A stretch of DNA of 28,308 bases from CAZVAO01 sp964625175 (GTDB taxonomy: Bacteria > Bacillota > UBA994 > PWPR01). The notes beneath the pieces are model-generated. The model was not told where the DNA came from. It did no database searches and was given only the letters and a program-made list of their open reading frames with translations. The position numbers and the translations under genes were made by a program. The first letter of the stretch is position 1. Each line of letters opens with the position of its first letter. The DNA is taken from NCBI GenBank assembly GCA_964625175.1, contig CAZVAO010000013.1, positions 1-28,308 of the forward strand, given 5' to 3'. Positions 7,719 through 16,673 of this stretch are shown piece after piece.

Positions 7719-9299
7719 CTAACTGCGCCGTAGTAAACGGCCAGCACTCGCTCCTGTGTGTTCACCATCATTCGCAGTCAACACGCCGTTGACAAAGACT
7801 TTTTTAATCCCTGTTGGAAACTGCTTTGGATTAATATAGTCCGATTTTGTATCCACGGTAGCGGCATCAAATAGAACCAAGTCGGCTTTCATACCCGGGC
7901 GCAATAATCCACGGTCCGTAAGGCCGAGCTTTTGGGCAGGTGCTGAGGTCATTTTGCGAACGGCTTCCTCTAAATTCAAAACATGCTTATCGCGCACATA
8001 AGATCCAATTACCTTCACAAATGAACCATAGGTTCGTGGATGTGGCATTCCGGCGGTAAGAGGACCATCAATCGGGCGAGCACTGGAATCAGATCCGACC
8101 ATCATAGCAGGATGGCGCATGATGCGTTCTAAGTCTTCATCACAAATTGTGAAATAGACAATACTAACGCGCCCTGGGATGTCGCGTAAAATATCAAAAC
8201 AGGTTTCGAACTCATCTGCCTTGCGTTCAGCGGCGATCTCGGCAATTGTTTTGCCGATGAGGCTTTCATCAGAGAAGTTGTGGGTGATGAATATATTATC
8301 GAAGCCAACCCCTTTATGAATACTAATCCAGCCATCTACGCCGTAAAGAATATCATTTTTTATGCGAGCACGTTCTGTTGGATCACTAAGACGTTTGTGC
8401 ATTTGGTCACTTCCCCCAACATGGGCCCAAGGTGGTAAAATTGCATCCAGCCCACAGGCGGAAGCTTTATAGGGGTATTGGTCGAAAGTCACTTCAACAC
8501 CCTCTGCACGCGCCTCATCGATTAGATTAAGAATGTCAACTGATTTGCCCCACATGTGATTTCCCATCGCTTTAAGATGTGAAATTTGGACTGCAACATC
8601 AGCTTGCCGACCAATCTCTATCGCTTCAGCAACTGAGTCAAGGACAAAGTCATTTTCACCTCGAATGTGGGAGAAGTAGATCCCATCATATTCCGTTATG
8701 ACTTTGGTGAGTTCAATCAATTCAGCGGTATCCGCATAGGAACTTGGGGTGTAGATTAAACCAGTACTGACACCGACGCAGCCACTTTCCATGGATTCAC
8801 GCAGCAATGCCTTCATGGCTTCCATCTGCTCTGCAGTTGGTTTAGCAGGATCATAGCCCATAATGCATTGGCGAATTGTGCTTTGGCCTGCAACAGGCAC
8901 TGTGTTAATACTTATATCCTTAGTTTCAAATGCTGCTAGAAATTCAGCAGTTGTGCGCCACGTTGGTTCAAAGTAATTATTTTTCCAATTCTCGAGACTA
9001 ATGTCGGTCACAGGTGCTAAAAATCCACCACATTGGCCCAAGACATTGGTTGTAACCCCTTGGAGTAGGTGGGCATGACTTCGTCCATCCATAAACAGGG
9101 TGCCTTCTGAATGGGTATGGATATCGATAAAGCCTGGGCTCAGGTAAAGGTCTTGGCCATCAATTTCACATTCGGCTACTGCATCCTTGAGATTCCCGAT
9201 GGCAGCAATCGTATCACCTTGAATCGCTAGATCCCCTCTGTGCCAAGGATTCCCTGCACCGTCAATTAGGCGAACATTTCTTACAATATAGTTGTACAT
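7719..9299 (-). CDS. N-acyl-D-amino-acid deacylase (D-aminoacylase)
   Basis: This 526-residue amidohydrolase has metal-binding HTH at residues 61-63 in GFIDIHTHSEG and Cys90 in GQCGG. Cys90 is the position of the bridging metal ligand Cys in characterised D-aminoacylases. QISHLKAMG and the late MVGSDSSA motif (catalytic Asp) complete the site, and the C terminus returns to the small beta domain (KADLVLFDAATVD). It hydrolyses N-acyl-D-amino acids to the free D-amino acid and a carboxylate. The start is ATG with AAGGAGG seven bases upstream. Together with the peptidases nearby it fits a peptide and amino-acid salvage lifestyle. Selectivity (D-Glu, D-Asp or broad) cannot be judged. Confidence 0.9.
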   Translation of the reverse strand: MYNYIVRNVRLIDGAGNPWHRGDLAIQGDTIAAIGNLKDAVAECEIDGQDLYLSPGFIDIHTHSEGTLFMDGRSHAHLLQGVTTNVLGQCGGFLAPVTDISLENWKNNYFEPTWRTTAEFLAAFETKDISINTVPVAGQSTIRQCIMGYDPAKPTAEQMEAMKALLRESMESGCVGVSTGLIYTPSSYADTAELIELTKVITEYDGIYFSHIRGENDFVLDSVAEAIEIGRQADVAVQISHLKAMGNHMWGKSVDILNLIDEARAEGVEVTFDQYPYKASACGLDAILPPWAHVGGSDQMHKRLSDPTERARIKNDILYGVDGWISIHKGVGFDNIFITHNFSDESLIGKTIAEIAAERKADEFETCFDILRDIPGRVSIVYFTICDEDLERIMRHPAMMVGSDSSARPIDGPLTAGMPHPRTYGSFVKVIGSYVRDKHVLNLEEAVRKMTSAPAQKLGLTDRGLLRPGMKADLVLFDAATVDTKSDYINPKQFPTGIKKVFVNGVLTANDGEHTGASAGRLLRRS

Positions 9300-9540
9300 G
9301 CGTTTACCTCCTTCTATGCTAGAACTAATTTCGCTTAGAGCCCTTAAATACCTGCCAAAGGGGGATAAATATTTCAGTTATCTGAAAAAGCTATTCGTTT
9401 GATGTCTTATTTGTTATAATAATGGGTAAGATGGTAGCTGAACAAAAGATGTAGGTAGGTCTTTTGAACTTGCGTTTCATACAAGAATTGTCATTGTCTT
9501 GGCAAGGCATAACACGATTGATTAAAAGGAGTTGCGTACT

Positions 9541-10773
9541 GTGGCGAAAATTACTTTGAATAAAGATTTGCTTGAGCGATTATTCGGTGGCTTTTCTTTA
9601 GTGAGATGGAATGATCAGATTCGACCGATGGAATTCAATCAGATGGAGAAGGATGCCCACAAGATGTTCTTGGCTTTTCTGTTTGGGCATTTCGAAGACC
9701 CTCATATCAAAATTGAATGGGATAAGATTATCTATGCGGGTTACTTTGAATTACTCAAGAAATTAGTGCTGTCCGATATTAAACCCGCTGTCCAGCGACG
9801 CGTGGCGGCTAAGGCGGATTTAATGAGTAAGCTTAATGATTGGGTTGTGGCTCAATATCAAGGGCTTCTTGACCCAACTATGATGGTTGAGTTTCGGAAG
9901 TATTTAGAAGTAGAAGATGATTTTGATGACTTTAATTATCAGATTCTCCGCGCAGCCCATAAGTATTCAACGCTCAGGGAGTTCGAGATTATTAAGCTTT
10001 TTAACGAGTCAAGTGTCTTAATGATGGCGATCGAGAAGGAGATCTACGACGATATTTATCCTTTCATCCATATTAAAGGGATGCAAATGATGATAACAAA
10101 ACAGAACCTTTTCACGTTTGCCTTATACTACGAGAAATTGCGCTATCAAATCCGCTGGGGGACGACGCCCCGTATCCCGAAGACGTCTGTGATGGGCCAC
10201 TCGATGTTTGTGGCCTGCCTGATGCTTATTTTTACGCGCCAGATCACCGATTCTCCTCAGCGTTTGTATAATAATTTTTTTGCAGGTTTAATGCATGATC
10301 TGCCAGAGTCTGTAACGCGGGATATTATTTCTCCCGTTAAGAATGCGGTTCACGGACTCAATGAAATGCTGAGCGACATTGAAAAAGAAATTGTTGATGA
10401 GGATTTGCTGGGGCTTTTAGATGGTTTAGACTTGAAGAGAGAAGTGCAGATTCTCACCCAAGAAGAGTTTACTGATCGTACGATTGACGAATCAAACTCA
10501 GAAGATATGATGATTAATGGGAAGTTATTAAAGATGGCTGATCATTTGGCTGCGATGATGGAAGCGGCGTTTTCAATTCGCTATGGCGTCTATTCGCCGC
10601 ATCTTTGGTCGGGTGTTGCTGGGGCCTATCAGCGTTATCAAGATGTTACGGAGATCTCTGGGGTGGATGTGCGCGCCGTTACCAGTTATATGGAAGATCT
10701 CTATACAGAGATTAAAACCGTTGTAAGTCGAGAAAATATTAGTGATCTAAATAGATTTAATGCAACGCATTAG
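9541..10773 (+). CDS. HD-domain metal-dependent phosphohydrolase, YfbR/HD_3-like
   Basis: I place the start at GTG 9541, nine bases after AAAAGGAG. A TTG at 9532 lies directly against that site and is too close. This gives 410 residues. The central part carries the HD metal site: His220 (MGHSMF), His252-Asp253 (MHDLPES) and probably Asp334 (KMADHLAA), the pattern of YfbR-like nucleotidases. The N-terminal ~180 residues are helical and not recognised. It probably hydrolyses a phosphate ester, but the substrate is unknown. The next gene follows after 61 bases on the same strand with no terminator. A TATAAT at 9415-9420 may be its -10 box, but no good -35 was seen. A 7-bp inverted repeat (9443-9449 with 9460-9466) lies in the leader. 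Confidence 0.75.
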   Translation: MAKITLNKDLLERLFGGFSLVRWNDQIRPMEFNQMEKDAHKMFLAFLFGHFEDPHIKIEWDKIIYAGYFELLKKLVLSDIKPAVQRRVAAKADLMSKLNDWVVAQYQGLLDPTMMVEFRKYLEVEDDFDDFNYQILRAAHKYSTLREFEIIKLFNESSVLMMAIEKEIYDDIYPFIHIKGMQMMITKQNLFTFALYYEKLRYQIRWGTTPRIPKTSVMGHSMFVACLMLIFTRQITDSPQRLYNNFFAGLMHDLPESVTRDIISPVKNAVHGLNEMLSDIEKEIVDEDLLGLLDGLDLKREVQILTQEEFTDRTIDESNSEDMMINGKLLKMADHLAAMMEAAFSIRYGVYSPHLWSGVAGAYQRYQDVTEISGVDVRAVTSYMEDLYTEIKTVVSRENISDLNRFNATH

Positions 10774-10834
10774 AGATGTGGATAGGTTCAATGGAATAGG
10801 ATGCCGTTGTATTTCTTAGAATTAGGAGGCTGGT

Positions 10835-12016
10835 ATGAATAGTAATTTGCAGTTAATCACCACGATACAGAGTTTATTAGAAGAAGGGTCACTCGATTAT
10901 TATAATAGCTTCATGGATAATCTTGAACAAGTGGATTTTAGCTCTGCGGAACGGCGGCGTCTACTTTATATAGCTACAGACTATCAAGCCAAGGATAAGC
11001 AAGCGAGTTTGCGTTTAGCGCTATTAGCGCTTGAGGGTGCACGTATTGATCTAATCGAAGATGTGACCATGTCTTTTGCCTACTGGAACAGTGAGATGCG
11101 TACGTTGGGTCTCGCGTATTTTGCAAAGCTAAACACGGCTCTGACGATTACAAGGTTCACAGAATTAATTGAACTCTACTATGATCAGATGCAAAATATT
11201 CCATTTGATGCCGTTGCATTGGATCAGTTAGCTGATGTTGTGGAACACACTCAAAAATGCTTTAGTGTAGAAGTTTTGAAAATCGATTATTATAAAGCCG
11301 CACTTAAGGTGGTCGATCGCCTATCAGCAGATTATTTAGCTGTTCTACGCAACAATTTGATTGCAGACTTGATTGTATTATCGGGCAATATTAATAATTA
11401 TCGCAGTTTTGTGGGAGTGTCCTGGATTTGGGAGCAGCCTGGTTATTTGGCCTTACGAGAATTTGCCGCCGTTTTACTTGATTTAGCCGGTGCAATCGGG
11501 GATGAGAGTTTTGTCAGATCGATGCGTGCCTTTATGCGCATCAGGGATATGAAAATTCGTTACCATTCTGCCATCGCTGTTTTACACTTTGGCGGCAGAA
11601 TCAGAAAGACCGACTACATTGCTTTAGCTGGCAATTCAGAGATGCGAATTGCTTTCTATCGCACTCTTGTAGAACTCGGTTTAGTGCATGACTATCCAAT
11701 GCAATTCAAGTCAAACCGCTATTTTGCTGAGGGATTGCTCGTAAATTACCTTCAAAATTTGCAACCCAATGGACAGGTGCCGAATGAAGTGATTTTTGTT
11801 CAAGAACATCAAGTACTTGGCGATCATGGAAAAGAAACATGGATTCTTTTTAAATATGAGCAAGAAAAACTCAGTCGTTATTATCCCGCGGTTGTAGGTC
11901 CCTTTACAGAATCAGATGATTTCATTGGTTCTGCTCAGTGTTATACGACAGATTTGCCTTGGGATCAGAGCGACAGCCTCACACATCTTGGTCATCTTAT
12001 TCCAAGGGATTATTAA
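10835..12016 (+). CDS. Uncharacterised helical protein
   Basis: I do not recognise this 393-residue protein. It is predominantly helical, with evenly spaced Leu/Ala-rich segments (for example residues 50-130 and 200-260) reminiscent of HEAT/ARM-type superhelices. It has a more beta-like C-terminal ~90 residues containing WILFKYEQE. There is no signal peptide or membrane segment and only two cysteines. The start is ATG with AGGAGG. It sits between the HD-domain gene (61 bases upstream) and a strong terminator, so those two genes probably form an operon and may act together. Function is unknown. Confidence 0.6.
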   Translation: MNSNLQLITTIQSLLEEGSLDYYNSFMDNLEQVDFSSAERRRLLYIATDYQAKDKQASLRLALLALEGARIDLIEDVTMSFAYWNSEMRTLGLAYFAKLNTALTITRFTELIELYYDQMQNIPFDAVALDQLADVVEHTQKCFSVEVLKIDYYKAALKVVDRLSADYLAVLRNNLIADLIVLSGNINNYRSFVGVSWIWEQPGYLALREFAAVLLDLAGAIGDESFVRSMRAFMRIRDMKIRYHSAIAVLHFGGRIRKTDYIALAGNSEMRIAFYRTLVELGLVHDYPMQFKSNRYFAEGLLVNYLQNLQPNGQVPNEVIFVQEHQVLGDHGKETWILFKYEQEKLSRYYPAVVGPFTESDDFIGSAQCYTTDLPWDQSDSLTHLGHLIPRDY

Positions 12017-12026
12017 TCTAAAATTT

Positions 12027-12068
12027 GGGTTAGCATGGTTATTGCTAACCCTGTATTTTGGTTTTTTT
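12027..12068 (+). terminator. Terminator after the uncharacterised gene
   Basis: A 9-bp perfect stem (12027-12035 with 12043-12051, GGGTTAGCA/TGCTAACCC) has a 7-base loop, then TGTATTTTGG and a run of seven T. It ends the HD-domain operon ten bases after the stop codon. Confidence 0.8.
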
Positions 12069-12107
12069 GATTCATTGGGGCCAAGAAATCTAGATTATTG
12101 TTGGTTT

Positions 12108-12136
12108 TTGCAGGGAATAAACAGGTAATGTATAAT
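12108..12136 (+). promoter_or_regulatory. Promoter of the peptidase cluster
   Basis: The -35 TTGCAG (12108-12113), a 17-base spacer and a perfect -10 TATAAT (12131-12136) lie 40 bases before the ATG of the M20 peptidase gene and just after the preceding terminator. It probably drives the M20-M18-PepT run. Confidence 0.7.
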
Positions 12137-12175
12137 TAAAAAGGTGCGTTAATTCTGGGAAAACGAGGTGGATCA

Positions 12176-13801
12176 ATGGATTTGCGAGAAAGAATTTTTA
12201 ACTTAACAAAAAGATTAGTATTGGTTGCATCTGAGACCTGCACAGTTGAGGAATGCGTAATGTCTCAGACATTATACGAGGTGCTCGTAGAGATGCCTTA
12301 TTTTGCAGAGCATCCGAAGCTTTATGGTAATTATTTAATTGAAGAGGATCCCCTACAACGATCAATTGTCTGGGGGCTGGTGCGCGGCAACGGCAGTAAG
12401 ACGGTTGTTTTAATCAATCATCTTGATACGGTTGATACACGCGATTTTTTGGAATTAAGACCTATCGCTGGTAGACCTGAGGAGTTAGCAGACGAACTGG
12501 CTAAGAAAGATTTAGATTCAGATGTGATGGCAGATTTGAAGAGCGGCGACTGGCTTTTCGGGCGCGGAACCGCTGACATGAAGGGGGGCGCTGCGCTACA
12601 GCTAGCCCTGCTTGAGCAATATAGTTTAGAAGAGAATTTTGAGGGTAATGTATTATTTTTATCGGTTCCTGATGAAGAAACACTGTCGGCAGGCATGAGA
12701 GCTGCAGTCAATCTATTAGGGCTTTTACAGCAGGAGTATCAGTTAGAATTTGGCCTGTTAATCGACGTTGAGACACATGTACGGCATAAACCGGACAGCC
12801 CTGTGCTCTATAAGGGTTCTATAGGAAAACTGATGCCAGCGGTCTATGTGAGAGGCGTTAGGGCCCATATCGGGAACGTATGCCAGTGATTCAATCGGAT
12901 TGCCGTTTTGTCAGAGATTGTGAACCTTGTTGAATTGAATGGCGATTTTAGTGATCATTATGCAGGGGAATTTGCTCCGCCGCCCACCTGGATGTATTTG
13001 CGCGATAACAAAAAGACCTATGATGTATCCAGTCCTTATTCAGCTTTTGGTTACACGAGTATATTAACCTACACAAGCACACCAGCTACTATACTTGAAA
13101 AGATGAAAGAGATGGCCAGCCAGGCTTTTAACGTGTGCTTAACGCGTTATCGTAACGCGTATCTGCGCTATTATGGTAGAGATCCTCAGAATGATTGGCA
13201 TTCTGAAGTCTATACGTTTGATGAACTATTTAATGAATTATCCGCTAGCAAAGGGGTGGATTTTCAACAGGCATGGGACAGTCAATTAGCAGTCGTGTCA
13301 AAGGCTGTCAGGGCAAACGAGTATAATATGACCGTTGGAACAGAACTGCTAATGGAATTCTTGGCGAATCAATTGCCGCACAGTCGTCCTGTGGTTATTA
13401 TTGGGTTAGAGCCACCGTATTACCCACACGTCATTAATGATAACCTGCAGCAAGCAGATGAAACGATTCACAATTTAGGCGTGACCTTACAGAAACGCTA
13501 TCGTCAGAAGTACCAAAAAGAACTGACGATTCAAAATTTCTATACCGCTATTTCCGATATGAGTTATGCTTCATTGCAAGATGCTGAGGAAGTTATTCCG
13601 GCATTGATATCGAACATGCCACTCTGGGGAGAAGCCTATCAGATTCCACTTAAGAAAATCGCGAATCTGCAAATCCCCTCCATTAATCTTGGCCCATGGG
13701 GTAAAGATCTGCACATGTTTTCAGAGCGTATTTACCTGCCCGATTTACTCGAATGCACCCCTTGGTTAATGGATCAGGCCATACGCTTAGTATTAAATTA
13801 A
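12176..13801 (+). pseudogene. RocB-like M20 peptidase interrupted by in-frame TGA
   Basis: One frame of 542 codons reads as a RocB-like member of peptidase family M20, close to the ~560 residues usual for RocB. It contains the metal-site motifs NHLDTVD and GRGTADMKGG and the catalytic PDEE near residue 165. A TGA at 12887-12889 (codon 238) interrupts it in the lid-domain motif AHIGNVCQ-stop-FN, and the frame then continues as IAVLSEIVNLVELN. Relatives, as I recall, have Gly before the (L/F)N, so GGA to TGA is the simplest change. No hairpin of the right kind begins 16-37 bases downstream, and the context is TGAT. I therefore favour a nonsense mutation or sequence error over selenocysteine, but since TGA may be recoded elsewhere here, readthrough is possible. 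RBS GAGGTGG precedes the ATG. Confidence 0.75.
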
Positions 13802-13820
13802 TCACATAGGAGGACAAACA

Positions 13821-15122
13821 ATGCAAACCGCAAAATTATTAGCACAGAACTTAATCGATTTTTTGTATGAGAACCCGACACCCTACCATGTTGTTGAAGG
13901 GGGCATTGAGCTTTTGCAGGGTAAGGGCTTTAGCGAGCTCGTAATGGGTGATCAGTGGAACGTTAAGCCAGGAGGGAAATACTATGTGACCCGCAATGGC
14001 TCTGCTTTAATCGCCTTTATAGCTGGCACTGGAAATCCTGCTGAGGCTGGTTTTCGTATGGTTGGCGCCCATACGGATGCACCTGCTCTAAGAGTCAAGG
14101 CAAAACCTGAAATCATCGCTGAAAAAGCCTATTTAAAGCTCAATATTGAGATCTATGGGGGCCCAATTTACAGTACATGGCTCGACCGTCCATTGTCAAT
14201 TGCAGGAAGATTGACGTTGCGCAGTTCCGATCCTCTCAGGCCTGAGATTAAACTGATTGATATTCGCAAGCCGATTGCAATCGTTCCAAATATGGCGATC
14301 CATATTAACCGTGAAATTAATACTGGCTATCAGTACAACCCTCAAAAGGATTTGCTTCCATTAATCGGGTTAGGCAATGAGCATGACTATGCAGCAGATT
14401 GGTTCCTTGACCTACTTGCTGATCGCGGATCCGTTGCTGCTGAGGATATACTGGGCTTTGATCTCTTCCTCTATGATTATCAGAAGGGAACACTAAACGG
14501 CATCAATGAAGAGTTTATTTCTGTCGGCCGCCTCGATGATGTAGCGATGTCCTATACGGCCCTTCGTGCAATCGTTGCAAGCAAAGCACAGGAGGCAACG
14601 ATTATTGCGGCTTGCTTTGATAATGAAGAAATCGGTAGCCGGACCAAACAAGGCGCTGGATCCACCTTCCTGCCCACGATTCTAGAGCGAGTTGTTCTTG
14701 GTTTAGGTGGAACGATTGAAGATTATCATCGTGCGCGGTATAACTCGTTTGCTGTATCCTGTGATATGGCTCATGCTGTTCATCCCAATGCTGGAGACAA
14801 ACATGATCCAACCCATCGCCCGATTATGAATCAAGGGCCTGTTATTAAGGTCCATCATGCTCAAAAATATTCCTCTGATGCCGATTCTGTTGCCGCATTT
14901 AAACAGGTCTGTGAGGCCGCAGGTGCACCTTATCAAATGTTCCATAACCGCAACGATGCGAGAAGTGGTGGAACAATAGGCAATATCATTGCGACGTTAC
15001 TTGATATGCGTTCCGTTGATATTGGTAATCCGATGCTGGCAATGCACTCTTTGCGCGAGCTGTGTGGGGTCATGGATGTTCACTATTTACTTGAGATCTT
15101 CAAGAAATTTTATGAAGTTTAG
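13821..15122 (+). CDS. apeB: M18 family aminopeptidase
   Basis: This 433-residue zinc aminopeptidase has the M18 hallmarks in order: ENPTPYHVVE at the N terminus, His84 in GAHTDAPALRVK, YGGPIYSTWLDRPL, GRLDDVAMSY (bridging Asp), FDNEEIGS (catalytic and metal Glu), CDMAHAVHPN, and MHSLRELCG at the C terminus. It removes N-terminal residues, often acidic or hydrophobic, from peptides in the cytoplasm. The start is ATG with TAGGAGG, 19 bases after the M20 gene. It is followed at once by pepT, so it belongs to a peptide-degradation operon. The family is certain and the side-chain preference is not. Confidence 0.92.
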   Translation: MQTAKLLAQNLIDFLYENPTPYHVVEGGIELLQGKGFSELVMGDQWNVKPGGKYYVTRNGSALIAFIAGTGNPAEAGFRMVGAHTDAPALRVKAKPEIIAEKAYLKLNIEIYGGPIYSTWLDRPLSIAGRLTLRSSDPLRPEIKLIDIRKPIAIVPNMAIHINREINTGYQYNPQKDLLPLIGLGNEHDYAADWFLDLLADRGSVAAEDILGFDLFLYDYQKGTLNGINEEFISVGRLDDVAMSYTALRAIVASKAQEATIIAACFDNEEIGSRTKQGAGSTFLPTILERVVLGLGGTIEDYHRARYNSFAVSCDMAHAVHPNAGDKHDPTHRPIMNQGPVIKVHHAQKYSSDADSVAAFKQVCEAAGAPYQMFHNRNDARSGGTIGNIIATLLDMRSVDIGNPMLAMHSLRELCGVMDVHYLLEIFKKFYEV

Positions 15123-15131
15123 GAGAACAAT

Positions 15132-16376
15132 ATGCTAGAAAAAATTAATGCCACAATGGTTCAACGATTTATCGATTACTGCCGAGTGGATACGGCTTCG
15201 GATCCAGAATCTAAAACGTATCCCTCTACCCACAAACAATATGTGTTCGGTGAGCAGTTAGCTGAAGATCTGCGCGCGTTAGGGCTAGAAGACGCTGCGA
15301 TTGACAAGTACGGCTATGTCACAGCAACGATACCCAGTAATATGGAAGCGAAGGTTCCTACTGTGGGGTTTATTGCCCATATGGATATTATTTCTTCGGT
15401 TCCAACAGAAAATATTGATCCCAAGGTGTTTCGGAATTATGACGGGGGCGACTTGCTCATCAATCCTGAAAAAAATATTGTATTATCACCGCAAGATTAT
15501 CCATCGCTTCTGAATTATATTGGTCAAGATATTATCACCTCCGATGGGACAACCCTCTTAGGTGGGGATGATAAAGCCGGGATTGTTGAGATCATGGCAA
15601 TGGCAGAGTATTTACTTGCCCATCCTGAAGTGAAGCATGGCGACATCAAAATTGGGGTTACACCTGACGAAGAGGTCGGGCGCGGTACAGAGTATTTCGA
15701 CGTGCCAGCTTTTGGGGCAGATTTCGCTTATACCATTGATGGGGGCGGTTTAGGTGGAATCAACTATGAGACATTTAATGCCGCTAGCGCGAGAATTAAG
15801 ATTAACGGGGTCAATATTCACCCCGGTAGCTCTAAGAATATGATGAAAAGTGCCATTTTGATTGCGATGGAACTGAATGGGATGCTTCCAGTAGAGCAGC
15901 GCCCTGCCTTCACTGAAGTCTATGAGGGATTCTTCCATCTCAACTGGGTGCATGGTAATGTGGATTTTACAGAGATGAACTATATCATTCGCGACCATGA
16001 TCGTCAGAAATTTGAAGATAAGAAAGCACATATGCAACGTACGGTAGATTTTCTCAATGCTCAGTATGGTGCAGGCACCATTGAACTAGAAATGAAGGAT
16101 TCCTATCGCAATATGCGCGATATGCTCGAGTCGAAAATGTATATTGTGGATGAGGCCTGCGAGGCCATGAGGCAAGTTGGTATCGAACCCAAAATTACGC
16201 CTGTGCGCGGTGGGACAGATGGTGCTCGTCTATCCTATATGGGTCTGCCATGCCCCAATCTATTCACGGGTGGCTATAATGCACATGGTAAGATGGAGTA
16301 TGTTGTCGTGCAGTCTATGGAGAAGATGGTTGAGGTTATGCTCAAGATTGTCCAGATTAACGCCGCCAAAGCTTAG
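15132..16376 (+). CDS. pepT: Peptidase T (tripeptide aminopeptidase)
   Basis: This 414-residue protein matches PepT (M20B) in length and motifs: His83 and Asp85 in AHMDIISS, SDGTTLLGGDDKAG, TPDEEVGRG (catalytic Glu pair), TIDGGGLGGINYETFNAA, PVRGGTDGARLS and the terminal zinc-ligand segment GGYNAHGKMEY. It releases the N-terminal residue from tripeptides. The ATG follows a TAGGAGAA site that overlaps the stop of the M18 gene. It is the last gene before repeat copy B and a terminator. Confidence 0.95.
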   Translation: MLEKINATMVQRFIDYCRVDTASDPESKTYPSTHKQYVFGEQLAEDLRALGLEDAAIDKYGYVTATIPSNMEAKVPTVGFIAHMDIISSVPTENIDPKVFRNYDGGDLLINPEKNIVLSPQDYPSLLNYIGQDIITSDGTTLLGGDDKAGIVEIMAMAEYLLAHPEVKHGDIKIGVTPDEEVGRGTEYFDVPAFGADFAYTIDGGGLGGINYETFNAASARIKINGVNIHPGSSKNMMKSAILIAMELNGMLPVEQRPAFTEVYEGFFHLNWVHGNVDFTEMNYIIRDHDRQKFEDKKAHMQRTVDFLNAQYGAGTIELEMKDSYRNMRDMLESKMYIVDEACEAMRQVGIEPKITPVRGGTDGARLSYMGLPCPNLFTGGYNAHGKMEYVVVQSMEKMVEVMLKIVQINAAKA

Positions 16377-16400
16377 AATTCCAAAAATGAGCGCTACCGT

Positions 16401-16496
16401 TGTTACTCGGAAAAACACTTACTCAGCATACTAATCTGTATGGCTTCACTGCGCGTTTTTGCCCGTGCCTAGGGATCATCTCATTTTTGCAATTCT
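16401..16496 (+). repeat. Structured intergenic repeat, copy B
   Basis: This element aligns with copy A (24-118): CTCGG, then CTTA-TC-GC-TACT, the hairpin, TCA-TGC, a pyrimidine-rich stretch and a terminal CAATTCT/AAATCCT block. Its hairpin (16425-16431 with 16438-16445) keeps pairing through matched changes against copy A, with one bulged G. Like copy A it lies between a plus-strand gene end and a terminator. Confidence 0.5.
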
Positions 16497-16515
16497 AAAA
16501 AGCTACAAATTAAGC

Positions 16516-16545
16516 AAAGGACCATCAGTTTGGTGGTCCTTTTTT
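16516..16545 (+). terminator. Terminator of the peptidase operon
   Basis: A 12-bp stem (16516-16527 with 16531-16542, one G-T pair) has a 3-base loop and runs into TTTTT. It lies 140 bases after the pepT stop, directly downstream of repeat copy B. Positions 16546-16673 hold no gene. I see no clear promoter there for the amidohydrolase. Confidence 0.88.
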
Positions 16546-16673
16546 ATGTGGAAGACCGCTGTGTTGCCTGGAATTTTGTTTAGTCGCTGTGTGATAAAGG
16601 ATATAAAAGCGTAAGTGTCGAAATCAATGAGGATCATTTTTGCATGAATCAAAATACAATTTGGAGGTAGGCA

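Noticed and set aside
12892..12902. CAAT-CGG-ATTG hairpin after the TGA in the M20 peptidase as a SECIS
   Set aside because: Its loop starts only 6 bases after the TGA, far closer than the 16-37 bases needed, and the stem is only 4 A/T-rich pairs.
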